Source of the DNA: Breviolum minutum Mf 1.05b.01
Taxonomy: Eukaryota; Sar; Dinophyceae; Suessiales; Symbiodiniaceae
DNA length: 64,000 nucleotides
Assembly: GCA_000507305.1 (NCBI GenBank)
Contig: DF239923.1
Coordinates: 8,849-72,848 of the forward strand
Direction: 5' to 3'
The notes beneath the pieces are model-generated. The model was not told where the DNA came from, ran no database searches, and saw nothing but the letters and a program-made list of their open reading frames with translations. Positions 54,580 through 64,000 of the stretch are shown piece after piece. How positions within the stretch are numbered: the stretch's first letter is position 1; every line of letters starts with the position of its first letter. Made by a program: the position numbers and the translations under genes.

Positions 54580-57500
54580 GGGCTGGGTGCAGGTGCACGG
54601 ACATGGGTGGATGGAGGATGAAAGAAACATATATAAAAACATGATTTCCATGACTGGGTGAGTTTTTGTGACTTGTTGCTTGTAGTTGCTTCTTTTTTTT
54701 GGTTGTGTGTGTGTGTGTGTGTTTGTGTTTCGCTTATCATGTTTTTTTCTGGGGAATTTGACGACGAGTAGGGCAGAACAAGAGCGTCATGATTGTACAA
54801 CGGGGTTCCTGAATGTTTGTTGTTCATAGAAGCGCAGCAAAGGCAACATAATTATGGAAGAATAAAGATACATATATATATATATATGTACATAGGATTG
54901 CTTGCATCTATTATATATATTTGTTTTAATCCACAACAATACCACACACACAGACTCCAGTTGACAAATGGTAATGTAAGAAATCAAACATCCATGTAGT
55001 GGAGCTCCCTTCTTTCTGGACACTGCATTGGATCCACTGTGATTGAAATAGAAGCATATACTTACCCATATGATGACGCTGAAAGGCTTGAAGTATGCTA
55101 CTGGGGATAATCCTCAAGTTGCGGGCCAGATAGGGCTATATGCATGTTTCAAATAGTGACAAGTCAGAAAATGAACCAGTTTCCCACGATTCACGGGATA
55201 TGAATGGACCGGCACTCGTATAGATTCTACTCGTTTGTTTGTATTTTCAATGCTACCATTGAACTGAATAGGTCAGTGTGCTGCCTCATTTGTTTTCTTA
55301 AGTTGCTGCCCAGGCAGAGACAAGAGATGGCCAAGCTGTTCTACATGAAGTAATGGGAACCAGGTGGAACTGAGACACTGCAAAACTTGTGTGTCCTAGC
55401 AGGTATCCTACTGTTTTTGATTGGAAATTTTATGAAATTTTCGGAACACTTAAATTGCAAGGTCTGCAACTGGTATATTATTTAATTGTTTGCACCATAG
55501 CAAGCTAGATGCTCGGCAGGCCCAATTTGCGTCAGGCAGTCTCGGGGTGAAGCTGAGGATGTGGGAGAGCTGACATCATTTTTGGGACCAAGATAGCACC
55601 TTCCAGGAATCCATCCCAAAAAGGGAAGCTAGCTTTACAATGTGTTTTTGTTTGGATGTTTGATGTTTGAAGTTTGGACTTGCACTTGGCTCGGGAGCAT
55701 TGGTGATTTTGTTGCATTCATAGTTTCAACCTGCTGTGACTCTTTGCGGCAAATAGATTCTTGGAAGTGTGGAAGTAAATTGGACTCTTCCAGAGATTCA
55801 CTTTTACAGTTTTTTTGTTGTGGTTGTAGGTTGCGTACTTTTTTTCACACATGGATAGGCCCTTATTATATGTCAATGTGTAGGTGTTCTTGACAAGATT
55901 CCCAACATGTTGATGGATTGATTCCTTCCAGTTCAGGTAGTGACACTTCGTTCACGTGGCCCAAGGTGCAACCGGGAAGGATTTCTGGGCATGCCCATAG
56001 TATATGGTGAATTTGTGGGCAAGATGTAAACGGAGTTGAAACTGAAACTTGGATCTCAAAAGGCTCGATAGTGTGTGTGTGTGTGTTTATGGTAGAGTTT
56101 GATACCTGCCAACAAAAGATACAAAAAGAACAAACTCAGCGAGTACAGTTTCATTCCAGTTGTTTTGGTTTATTGTTTCCTGCACTTGGGGTAATTATAT
56201 TATTTGGGGAATCAGAAACAAGGATAAAGTCTCGCTTAGGTTGCTCAAGAAGTTCGTTTGTTTCGAGTACCGTCCTGCAAGGCCCATGTTTCTGGTAAAC
56301 ACCAAATGCAAGTAAGTTTGGAAATTGCATACCTTCCAGTGGTGTAAGGATCTCAATCAAATATCTCAACACATGTACCGCATTTCTGTTTATATAGTCG
56401 ACTATTGGTGGTGGCATGTGGTAGCAATTATGGTTGGCTTCACAATCTCAAACGCATGGATTGATATCATGATTAGACAACGGCTAGAATAATACACTAC
56501 GATTGGAGATTGCATATGAATGGTTGGCATTCCACTGTTATTTGAGAGACTGCGCTAAAGAGAGACCTTTTTTTGCACATGAAACTGACACAATATTTGA
56601 TTCAGGTTCCGAGATGGGGACAGATGCTGAGCTTGTGGGTCCTTTTGATTCAGACAATGCCCCCGTACTCACAAAACTCGACCTGTGATGACGAGATGGA
56701 GATGTTTGCGAACTCACTAATGAGAACCAACCGAAAATCATCCAACCTTAATCTGAATTCATGTTGCCCTTACAGGTGACCGTGCCATGCAGTAGGGGTG
56801 GTAGTTTCTTTTTTTTTTCGATTTTCACCCCTACTACTGGTACCTGGGGCAAATGATCCGATTTGACGAATATATTTTTCAATGGGGTTGGTTTTTCTTC
56901 ACTAACATGAAGCGGCGGTCAGAAACTGACAGGTCTCGCGAGCTTCCACTTCCTATCGAGGCATGGAAGGTTTCGACTTATGACTAATGACCACATGTGA
57001 CCACTGATAACAAATGCCAATGTTATTGTTGATATAGATATGAAATATGTGTATGTCTAGAGTGTATTCTATCTCATTTACATATACTATAGATATATAC
57101 ACTCAATATATAAATGTCAAAACAATAATTGAGCATGAATCTTTCTATACTCAACTCTTTACCAACCTTTTAGCAACTCTGTGTCGGCATACATGGCACA
57201 TTGCGGGTATTAATTAATGAAGTTACACACTGTTCACTACCAAAGACGTGATGGAGATCACCCTTTTGGTCACAGCTCGTGCTGGTACAAGTTTGAAGCA
57301 ATTACTTAGCTCTAACATGTTTTTTGCATGGCCTGGGCGCAATCATGAAACGAGTGATAAACTCTTCAATTTCGCGCAACCAAAAAGAAGGCATGGCTGA
57401 CAATGAGCCTTTCTTCCGGTCCAAAGAGAGTGTGATTGGCATGTTTTTTGCTGTATCATATTTGAGGTTGAGTTTTGTGGAGTCAAATAGAACTATTCAC

Positions 57501-58240
57501 CCTATTCTTTTCAATCATGCCCGGATGCTGAGGTATGCATGTGATGGACATGTTACGGTACATGTTTCTTTCTGGTCACAACTTCCAAGATATAATAAAC
57601 TGTCATCAAGGAAACAATGAAAAACAAATGCACATTGTGCATAGAATGTTTGTGTGTGTGTGACATCCTGTGGCATCCTGTGGCATCCTTGTTTTTTTCT
57701 CACATTCTCATTTTAGGAGATGTAACATATACTGTAAATAACCTATCCCAAATCTCCTTCACCTGTTTCTCTGAAAAGGATTCCACCTCCCGCGAGAAGG
57801 AAAGGGCATATTTCAATGTCGGGTTTCCAAAACAAAGGCTGGCCGCTTCACCGACAAAAATGTGAAGCCAAGCTGACATGGAGTGATAGTGGAAAAAAGT
57901 AGTGAAAAAGTAGCCGGTCAAGTCACAAAATCGAGCGTTTTGCACTAGTGACTTCGTGCAGAAGGGAATTTAATAGTTGCATAAAACGTCTATTTGTCTC
58001 CAATTCTGTCTAGTCACTCCAAACCAAAAAGCAAAGTTTAGTAGGGTGATTTTCCAAATGCCCGTGGAGACGTGCCGGAAATGCTATCATGACCAAATTT
58101 GATTCAAAGAACCAGATAGAAATTCAAACAACATCAATTTGTAAAATCAACGTTTTCGTTTCCATCATGTAATATCTAAGAATTTGTGATTTGGTTGCAT
58201 ATTTTGCTTCTTTCATAATCCTTTAAACCAACAACCGTAG
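54580..58240 (+). other. Gene-poor stretch with one better exon
   Basis: The best candidate is 56606-56688, after the acceptor TGATTCAG, reading SEMGTDAELVGPFDSDNAPV..LTKLDL to TGA. Short open pieces near 55500-55570 (LDARQAQFASGSLGVKLRMW) are weaker. GT microsatellites lie at 54705-54725 and 56072-56090. I recognise no protein family. Confidence 0.35.
56792..56895. repeat. Foldback repeat family B, divergent copy 5
   Basis: The family core GGGGCAAATGATCCGATTTG and ATATATTTTTCAATGGGGTT is clear, but both outer arms are degraded. Confidence 0.6.
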
Positions 58241-61200
58241 ACGCCGTTAAATCATGGCTTACCAAGGCCAGATCCTGCGAAGCTACACGTTTGCTACGTG
58301 AATTCGCCCGGCTTGAGAGTCGAGGGTTTGGAGTCCCAGTGCCGGCGGATAGAATTCCTTACCTGTTTGATGGTGAATATGTACATGTGTATATTTTTTG
58401 TTTATTTGCATATACAGATGATTAGATGTTTATATGTATACCAATTTGTCTATATATGTATAATTATTTTATAGTCTTTTGCTGGTGATTTTCAAGATTG
58501 AAGATAGGTGAACAAAAAGTATCGCAACAAGCTTTCTTCAGTAAGGGGAAAGGGGAAAGACTCTGGCTATTTCAGGATCTTACTTCGTGGTGAAATTGGA
58601 TATGAGTTTCGAAGGTAGAACAAAATGATGCAGAAAAGGCGGACACATGGGGAGCAAAACTTACAAAAATAGGATTCAACACATTCCCCTGGTCTACAGG
58701 TTCTGTGCATTTGGGGCAGGCTTGAAATGAGACAACTTGAGCAATTTATATAAGCAGTTTTGTAGGCCCAGTTTGGACACGTTGTTTCTTTGTTTTGTTA
58801 TTGTAGTCAGCGATGAACAAATTGTTGGATCCGTACCATGTTTGTCACCCAATCGTAAGAAACATCAACGAAAAGAAATCACCAACTTTCGTGATACTTG
58901 TTGTTGATGGGGCTCGTACTTATGAGGAACAAAGCGTCTCAACTCGAGAGTTTCCAGGATGATGTTTGTTTGTTTTAACATAAGAAACATCAATTGAACA
59001 GTGAACAGAAGTATAGATTGTCAATACAAGAATTGGATTTGGTTTGGTTATATATATTTTTGTTTCAGGTTCGGCGTCAAAAAAACGATCAACATAATTC
59101 AATGTATATATATACATTATATATATATATTTGTATGTATTCATATAGATACTATTTACGTATAAACGCACGTATCTTACATCACAAACCCCAATCTTGT
59201 TGCGCCCGCGTGTCGAGGTGCAAGGGCGGAAAGCCCCGGCAAACAGTGCTGGGCATTTTCTAGCGAAAAAAAATGGTGCCAGTCTTCCATTTCCTTTGGT
59301 GGACAAATTTTGGTCGCTGGTCCTGCATAATGCTAAACTGTCAGTGTCGTAAGTGTATGTTTGTGCAAATGTAGATGACAGAGAGATTATTGTATGTACA
59401 GATGCATGTGTGGATAATGCTTTTATGTTTGAATATGTATCACACACACACATACATATATGAGATGGAAAAATCAACATCGATACAGAGGTCGCTAGAA
59501 GATCGTAGGAAACGTTATTAAATTTACGGATCCCAATTTCCTTCCCTGACAGTGTCTCATGCAGAAAAGGGTTCCTCCGGATGGAATGATGTCAAATCAT
59601 GCTTCTGAATGTCAACTCGGATCAAATCAAGTGGCATGAGCAGAAGATTGGAGTATCCTACCAAAAGAACATCTGTCCATGTCCATCCGAAAGCTTGGAG
59701 ATTTTGTGGAACATGTTTCGGCGCAGGTTGTAAGAATGTTGTACTTGCATTGGTGAATAGCTAGAGGAAGAGAGATGCATTGACTGCTTTTTGCTGCCCT
59801 GAGGACAAAAGTGATATCAGGTGTGATCATGTAGATTTATGAACATTGTTGCTATATATTAGCCATATCCATAGGATTTATGTATGGTATATTTACCTAC
59901 ATTTACCATACAAATCAACCATTCATGTAGGTAATTAACCATACTTGCATCCTATGGGTATATGACCTTGGGGCGCGAACCTTCATTTCCCATATCGTTC
60001 CCCTTGCACTATACCACTGTTGATAAAGGAAATCCGGCTAACCACCTGAGATGCATGAAACCCTGTAAATACTGGGATAAACTACCAGCCATCAACAGTA
60101 TCCATAGTGTTCAATCACTTTTGTGAAATGTCCTTCAGAGTTTCATCATGTTGACTCTATGTTTTCTCTCAGCTCAAGTACCTTTGATTGCTATGATGGG
60201 GGGTTACCACTGGCACGGGTGACTCAGAGGATACAAGGGGGGTGGATGAAGAAGCGGTGAAGATAACATGGTGCAAAATTTGACAAGTATAGTGACAGTT
60301 GATTCCAACTTTGTTGGAATCTTCATCCACGACTGCCCAGAAATGGAAACCATCAAGACAACGTACATTGGGATCATAGTGTTGCCGCTTTAGATTGTCT
60401 AGATGTTGTGGGAGTAATTTGAGAAGTTCAGACCTTTTCACTGGATCATCGTATCAGTTTCAATTAACTGGATCAGAAATCCAAAGTTGATTCTGTAGAT
60501 CATGGTTTTCTGAAGGTCTCCCCAAATCACATGTGTATCACCAAGGCCGGACCACTGTCCGTTGAACGTGGACCGATGTCCGAGCCGCTTGGTCCACCAA
60601 ATGGGGGAAATGGCTGCCATTGGTATATGAAGATTTACAGTGATGGGATCTCATGGGCAGGGCCATTGCAACCACAACTCCAATTGTGTTTGCAAAAAAA
60701 ACACTAAACGACATGTTTGTTGAATTCAGGTGAAAGGATAGATGCTTTACTAGCTGGTTGAGTGAGCGACCCAATGGGCTGTTTGGTTTCTAAGTGCATG
60801 TTTGATCATGTTTGTATTTATTTGTTTTGCCGCATAACCTTGTACCTGCAGTATCAGACTGATGTAGTTGCTAGACATGTGGGCATAGAACATGCTAACA
60901 ACAGTTTTACCATCCAATTATTTACATATATACATAGTTTGCAGATGGATGATTTGCGATAGATGCATGCTCAGGTCCCCCACTTTGCGTTTTTAGCCTG
61001 CAATTGATCATAACCTTCTGTAGCCTTCACTACTCCAGTATGATTCAACACTACCACTACCAACAAGGAGGACCTGAGTTCAAAGACATAGACAAAAACC
61101 CATGGATATTTCTTGGGGCCGGGAAAGAAGACAGGTTACATACATGAAAAAACATGAAACAGCTACAAAATATAAATTGTGTCAGGCTGGTTCTTTTGTT

Positions 61201-63663
61201 TTTTCTTTTTTGTTGGTTGCCCAATTTTGACGTTATTGTATCATCTCCCCTTGCTTAAGACTTTTGAGTCATGTTGAGTTCCAATCATTAAGATATGTAT
61301 ATACAAAAAAATAGATACATAATATTGTAATATTTGATATACAATATATATATATATACATCATATATCTATACAATATACTAACATATTATATACATCA
61401 TGTACATATATACATACTATATGTGGCAATTTTCCGAGCCGCTGTAGGCTGTTTTGGCCTTCTCCTAAGTCCCTATATGGTGAGCTTTGGTGGGACCCAG
61501 GCACGATGACTCCTTCGATTTACTCGGCCTGGACTTTTCCGCGGCCGTGCCGAAGACACAGGTGGAGCGAAACAAAAACGACGAATCGGGTCACGATGTC
61601 TTCCCGGCCGAGTTTGTTGGTAGGTTCTTTGTTGTTTGATGTTTTTTTGTTTAGAATATGTATGTATATATATATATTCAATTTATATAATTGGTAGGTT
61701 ATTCCTATTTCATTGATGTCTACTTCCAATTTCCAGTTACTAATAAATTATATTCCAATGGAATTGGAACAGGTTTCTTACCCATCGATTCTCCTGTAAA
61801 TGGTGTCACTTGCCGCTGTGAAGGAACCGGTACAGCAGATCCATTACCCTTCGTACCAAGAGTCCAATGGCGTGACGCCGTTGGGTTAGCCGAGATTCAG
61901 GTTGACCAAGCGCTGGATGCAATTTGATGCTGAAAAAACACTTGGTGATAGTGAATTTTAATGGACAAGATTTCATGAGAATTCCCCTATTGTTATCCGC
62001 ACTGAAACTAACATAGCACCTGAAAATAGGCTGGGCTCCAAAAAGGAAAGTAGTCTCCCAAGCACCAATTTTCAGGGGTTATGTTACTTTCCGGGAGGGT
62101 AGATATTTCGGACATCCTCAAACACTTTGGTTGATGATGGGAGCTTGTAATCCATGAGATCCATGGGTAACCATTGTCACGACGATGTTTCGACTTGTTC
62201 ACAGCAACTCTTAATACCCAGACCTTTAACTGAAGTAAGATCATGTATGCCCACCCTTGTGAACCTAACGACTTGTTGATGGTGCCATTGTACCATAGTT
62301 TGGGGACCTGCCTAAAACATTGTAACACTGGGAAAAGAATCATCACTTTGTCAGTAGCCTTTTATTACTCTAACCTTCCTGACCCACTCAGCGTTTTGCC
62401 AAGGTCTGCTGGTTTGCACCTCGGGGATGGGATGGGATGGATGTTTTTTTCTTCCATTTTGTTGGTTTGATCGACACATCCAAAGCACTGGAAATCAACG
62501 GAAAGCATTCTTAATCGTCCCGCACTATTCAACTGAACGGTGTAGGAAAGATTTTTTGGCGTTTGTCCTAACTTGTGAATCCGAGATCCCAGATCCCAAA
62601 TGGACTTTTTTTCAAAAGCTGACTTTATGATTTGTTTTTATTTTTTTCATGAGCTTCGAACAGGAAGGTTTAAAACGTCCATCTTTGACAGCCCAAGTGT
62701 TATATTGAAGACCTTTGGATGACTCTACAACTTACGACTGTTTTTGGTGCTCCCTGGGACCTGTATCCAGATCCTGTGGTGAGCGTTTAATAACAAGGCT
62801 GGTTGAGGAAAGTCCTCTCCAAATGACTGATAAACCATGACAAACCTGAAGTTGTTTAATCATGAATATCAGCATGGACAATATAGGAAAACATAGAACA
62901 AATCATCCAACCATCTTAGGAATCCAAGTGAATCTTCTCGACACCCGATTTGATTCACCAACCAGAGCTTGGAAGTGTTCCAACGAAGGTCCGAGTCCAA
63001 GTCCTTCCTTTCTTCCAAACGGCGAAGAGGCAGAACCAAAGGGCCGAGATGGAAAGAAGGCTGTGGATTTTCTAAATTATATTTCAAAGAAAAGCTGGGA
63101 GGGTGGTTTCAAATATTTGTTATTTTTGCCCCTCCTTGGGGAAATGATCCGATTTGACGAATATGTTTCGATGGGGTTGAAACCACCAACTAGATACAGG
63201 GAGAATGAAGTGATTGAGTCGAATATGATTGATAGTGAATCATGATTTTCTTGAAGATTATCTAAAGGCATTACTTTCAGTGGGGTTGTAGGGTGTTCAG
63301 CGGGGTGGTTAAGATAATGATAAGTTGAACTTTGAACATCAAAATGCTTTGAATTTACTCTAGCTATGATCAAGCACCGAGGTGTGTTTCTTTTTTGCGT
63401 TCTGAGTTCAACCAAAATCACACCAAATGTAAATAATCATTGACAGTCGATTTAGTGATGTCAAAAATCTGAGTTAGAAAAAAAAACATAAACAAGGAAC
63501 AAAGAATCACTGGATTGATCCCATAAACATTTTCAATCCCATAACAATCCCATAACAGCAACCCTTCAGACGACCGTTGGAAATTTGCTCGCTTCAGGTG
63601 ACGGAAGAAGCGGATCTGAAGAGATACCTGGTGCGATGTGAAGGACGTTTCTTGATGTCGTGA
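58241..63663 (+). CDS. Unassigned multi-exon gene, 3' part
   Basis: Exons with good splice signals lie in order: 58241-58372 (AVKSWLTKARSCEATRLLRE..FARLESRGFGVPVPADRIPY, donor GTGAAT); an open stretch from 58808; an exon ending 59348 (KKNGASLPFPLVDKFWSLVL, donor GTAAGT); 59644-59726 (KIGVSYQKNICPCPSESLEI, donor GTTGTA); 60661-60729 (AIATTTPIVFAKKTLNDMFV, donor GTGAAA); 61501-61619 (HDDSFDLLGLDFSAAVPKTQ, donor GTAGGT); 62692-62778 (PKCYIEDLWMTLQLTTVFGA..PWDLYPDPV, donor GTGAGC); and 63598-63663 (VTEEADLKRYLVRCEGRFLM, stop). The last two join in phase. Not all internal joins were tested and this could be two genes. The DLLGLDF word resembles clathrin-adaptor-binding motifs, too little to assign a role. 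I do not recognise the family. Confidence 0.45.
59868..59965. repeat. Foldback repeat family E, copy 4
   Basis: ATCCATAGGATTTATGTATG with GTATATTTACCTACA pairs with TGTAGGTAATTAACCATAC and TTGCATCCTATGGGTAT. Confidence 0.85.
60014..60103. repeat. Foldback repeat family A, copy 9 (short)
   Basis: ACTGTTGATAAAGGAAATCC at the left, GCCATCAACAGTA at the right; about 90 bp because the right arm is shortened. Confidence 0.85.
62001..62103. repeat. Foldback repeat family C, copy 5
   Basis: Left arm ACTGAAACTAACATAGCACC with TGAAAAT; right arm ATTTTCAGGGGTTATGTTAC with TTTCCGGGAGGGTA. Confidence 0.85.
63094..63194. repeat. Foldback repeat family B, copy 6
   Basis: Left arm GGGTGGTTTCAAATATTTGT, core GGGGAAATGATCCGATTTGA, right arm GGTTGAAACCACCAACTAG. 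It lies between the last two exons of the gene ending at 63663. Confidence 0.85.
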
Positions 63664-64000
63664 CGTTTGCCATCGGTGGGATGATGTGGGGTAAGTGTAT
63701 GGTATGTTAAATGGTTTTTGTTATGGTAGAAACTGGTAGTTTGTGGTACAGTGTAGGGATGTTGAAACATGTTGTACATGACTGTACTGTATGTTATGTT
63801 ACAGTCATGTCGTGTTGTCGTTTATATGGGAATAGTTTTCGATTTACTGTATCATGTTTGGTGCGATTGGGCAACGCTCATCAAGTGTTTTGGAAGATGA
63901 ACAGACATTTGACCCTCCAGAAAGTGAGAAATCACATGAAATCACAGCAATTGCAAATCCGAATTCTGAGTTGGTTGGCTTTCTCGTTTCCATCTCAGTT
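63664..64000. other. No gene seen
   Basis: The final 340 bp carry no open frame or splice pattern that I can support. Confidence 0.5.

Noticed and set aside
60169-60441. Minus-strand 90-codon frame starting with Met (MKRSELLKLLPQHLDNLKRQ)
   Set aside because: It reads like protein but has no family match or supporting neighbours, and it lies inside a + strand gene region. Kept only as a possibility.
1-64000. CRISPR arrays, bacterial operons, rRNA or tRNA genes
   Set aside because: No regularly spaced direct repeats with unique spacers, no Shine-Dalgarno-led operons, and no recognisable rRNA or tRNA sequence; introns and foldback elements show a nuclear eukaryotic locus.

Overview
The window is nuclear DNA from a eukaryote, most likely a dinoflagellate of the Symbiodiniaceae type. 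Genes are broken into many short exons (about 40-250 bp) by introns of several hundred bases. In the two genes whose frames can be checked against a known protein family, several introns must begin with GC or GA instead of GT, a dinoflagellate trait. Every gene I can call with confidence lies on the + strand, in line with the unidirectional gene arrays of these algae. The spaces between exons are full of short foldback (MITE-like) repeats and TA/TTG microsatellites.

Layout. (1) 386-5573: an ankyrin-repeat protein gene. (2) 5.6-25.5 kb: several unassigned + strand genes, seen only as exon fragments; the best are a terminal exon ending at 9540, exons ending at 14398, 18343, 19831, 22067 and 22868, and a small coiled-coil gene at 24842-25473. 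(3) 25808-35750: a complete 17-exon gene for a phospholipid:diacylglycerol acyltransferase (PDAT/LCAT-family lipid enzyme, about 759 residues, one N-terminal membrane anchor, full Ser-Asp-His triad). (4) 37018-47527: a short-type L-asparaginase-family gene whose fourth intron holds (5) a roughly 7.4 kb tyrosine-recombinase (DIRS-like) retrotransposon at about 38.9-46.3 kb, in the same orientation. (6) 47.5-57 kb: unassigned exon fragments. (7) 58.2-63.66 kb: a further unassigned + strand gene.

The retrotransposon is the most striking item. In order it encodes a Cys-rich and Lys/Glu-rich ORF1, a Gag-like protein, a reverse transcriptase, a C5 cytosine DNA methyltransferase with its main motifs, an RNase H and a tyrosine recombinase. 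The methyltransferase sits inside the RNase H fold, between its first catalytic Asp and the rest of the active site. The methyltransferase-RNase H frame is open, but the recombinase has lost its catalytic Tyr to a 4-bp duplication, and three other frame changes lie upstream, so this copy is probably not autonomous. Retrotransposon-borne methyltransferases are, as I recall, already reported from dinoflagellates (de Mendoza and colleagues), so the capture itself may be known; the split RNase H and the nesting in an asparaginase intron deserve checking.

At least five families of short foldback repeats recur through the window, one with nine copies and apparent TA target duplications. A separate cluster of eight copies of the octamer AACGAGGT in 434 bp (18835-19268) is unexplained. 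Exon calls outside the ankyrin, PDAT, asparaginase and retrotransposon genes rest on open frames plus splice signals only and are given low confidence.
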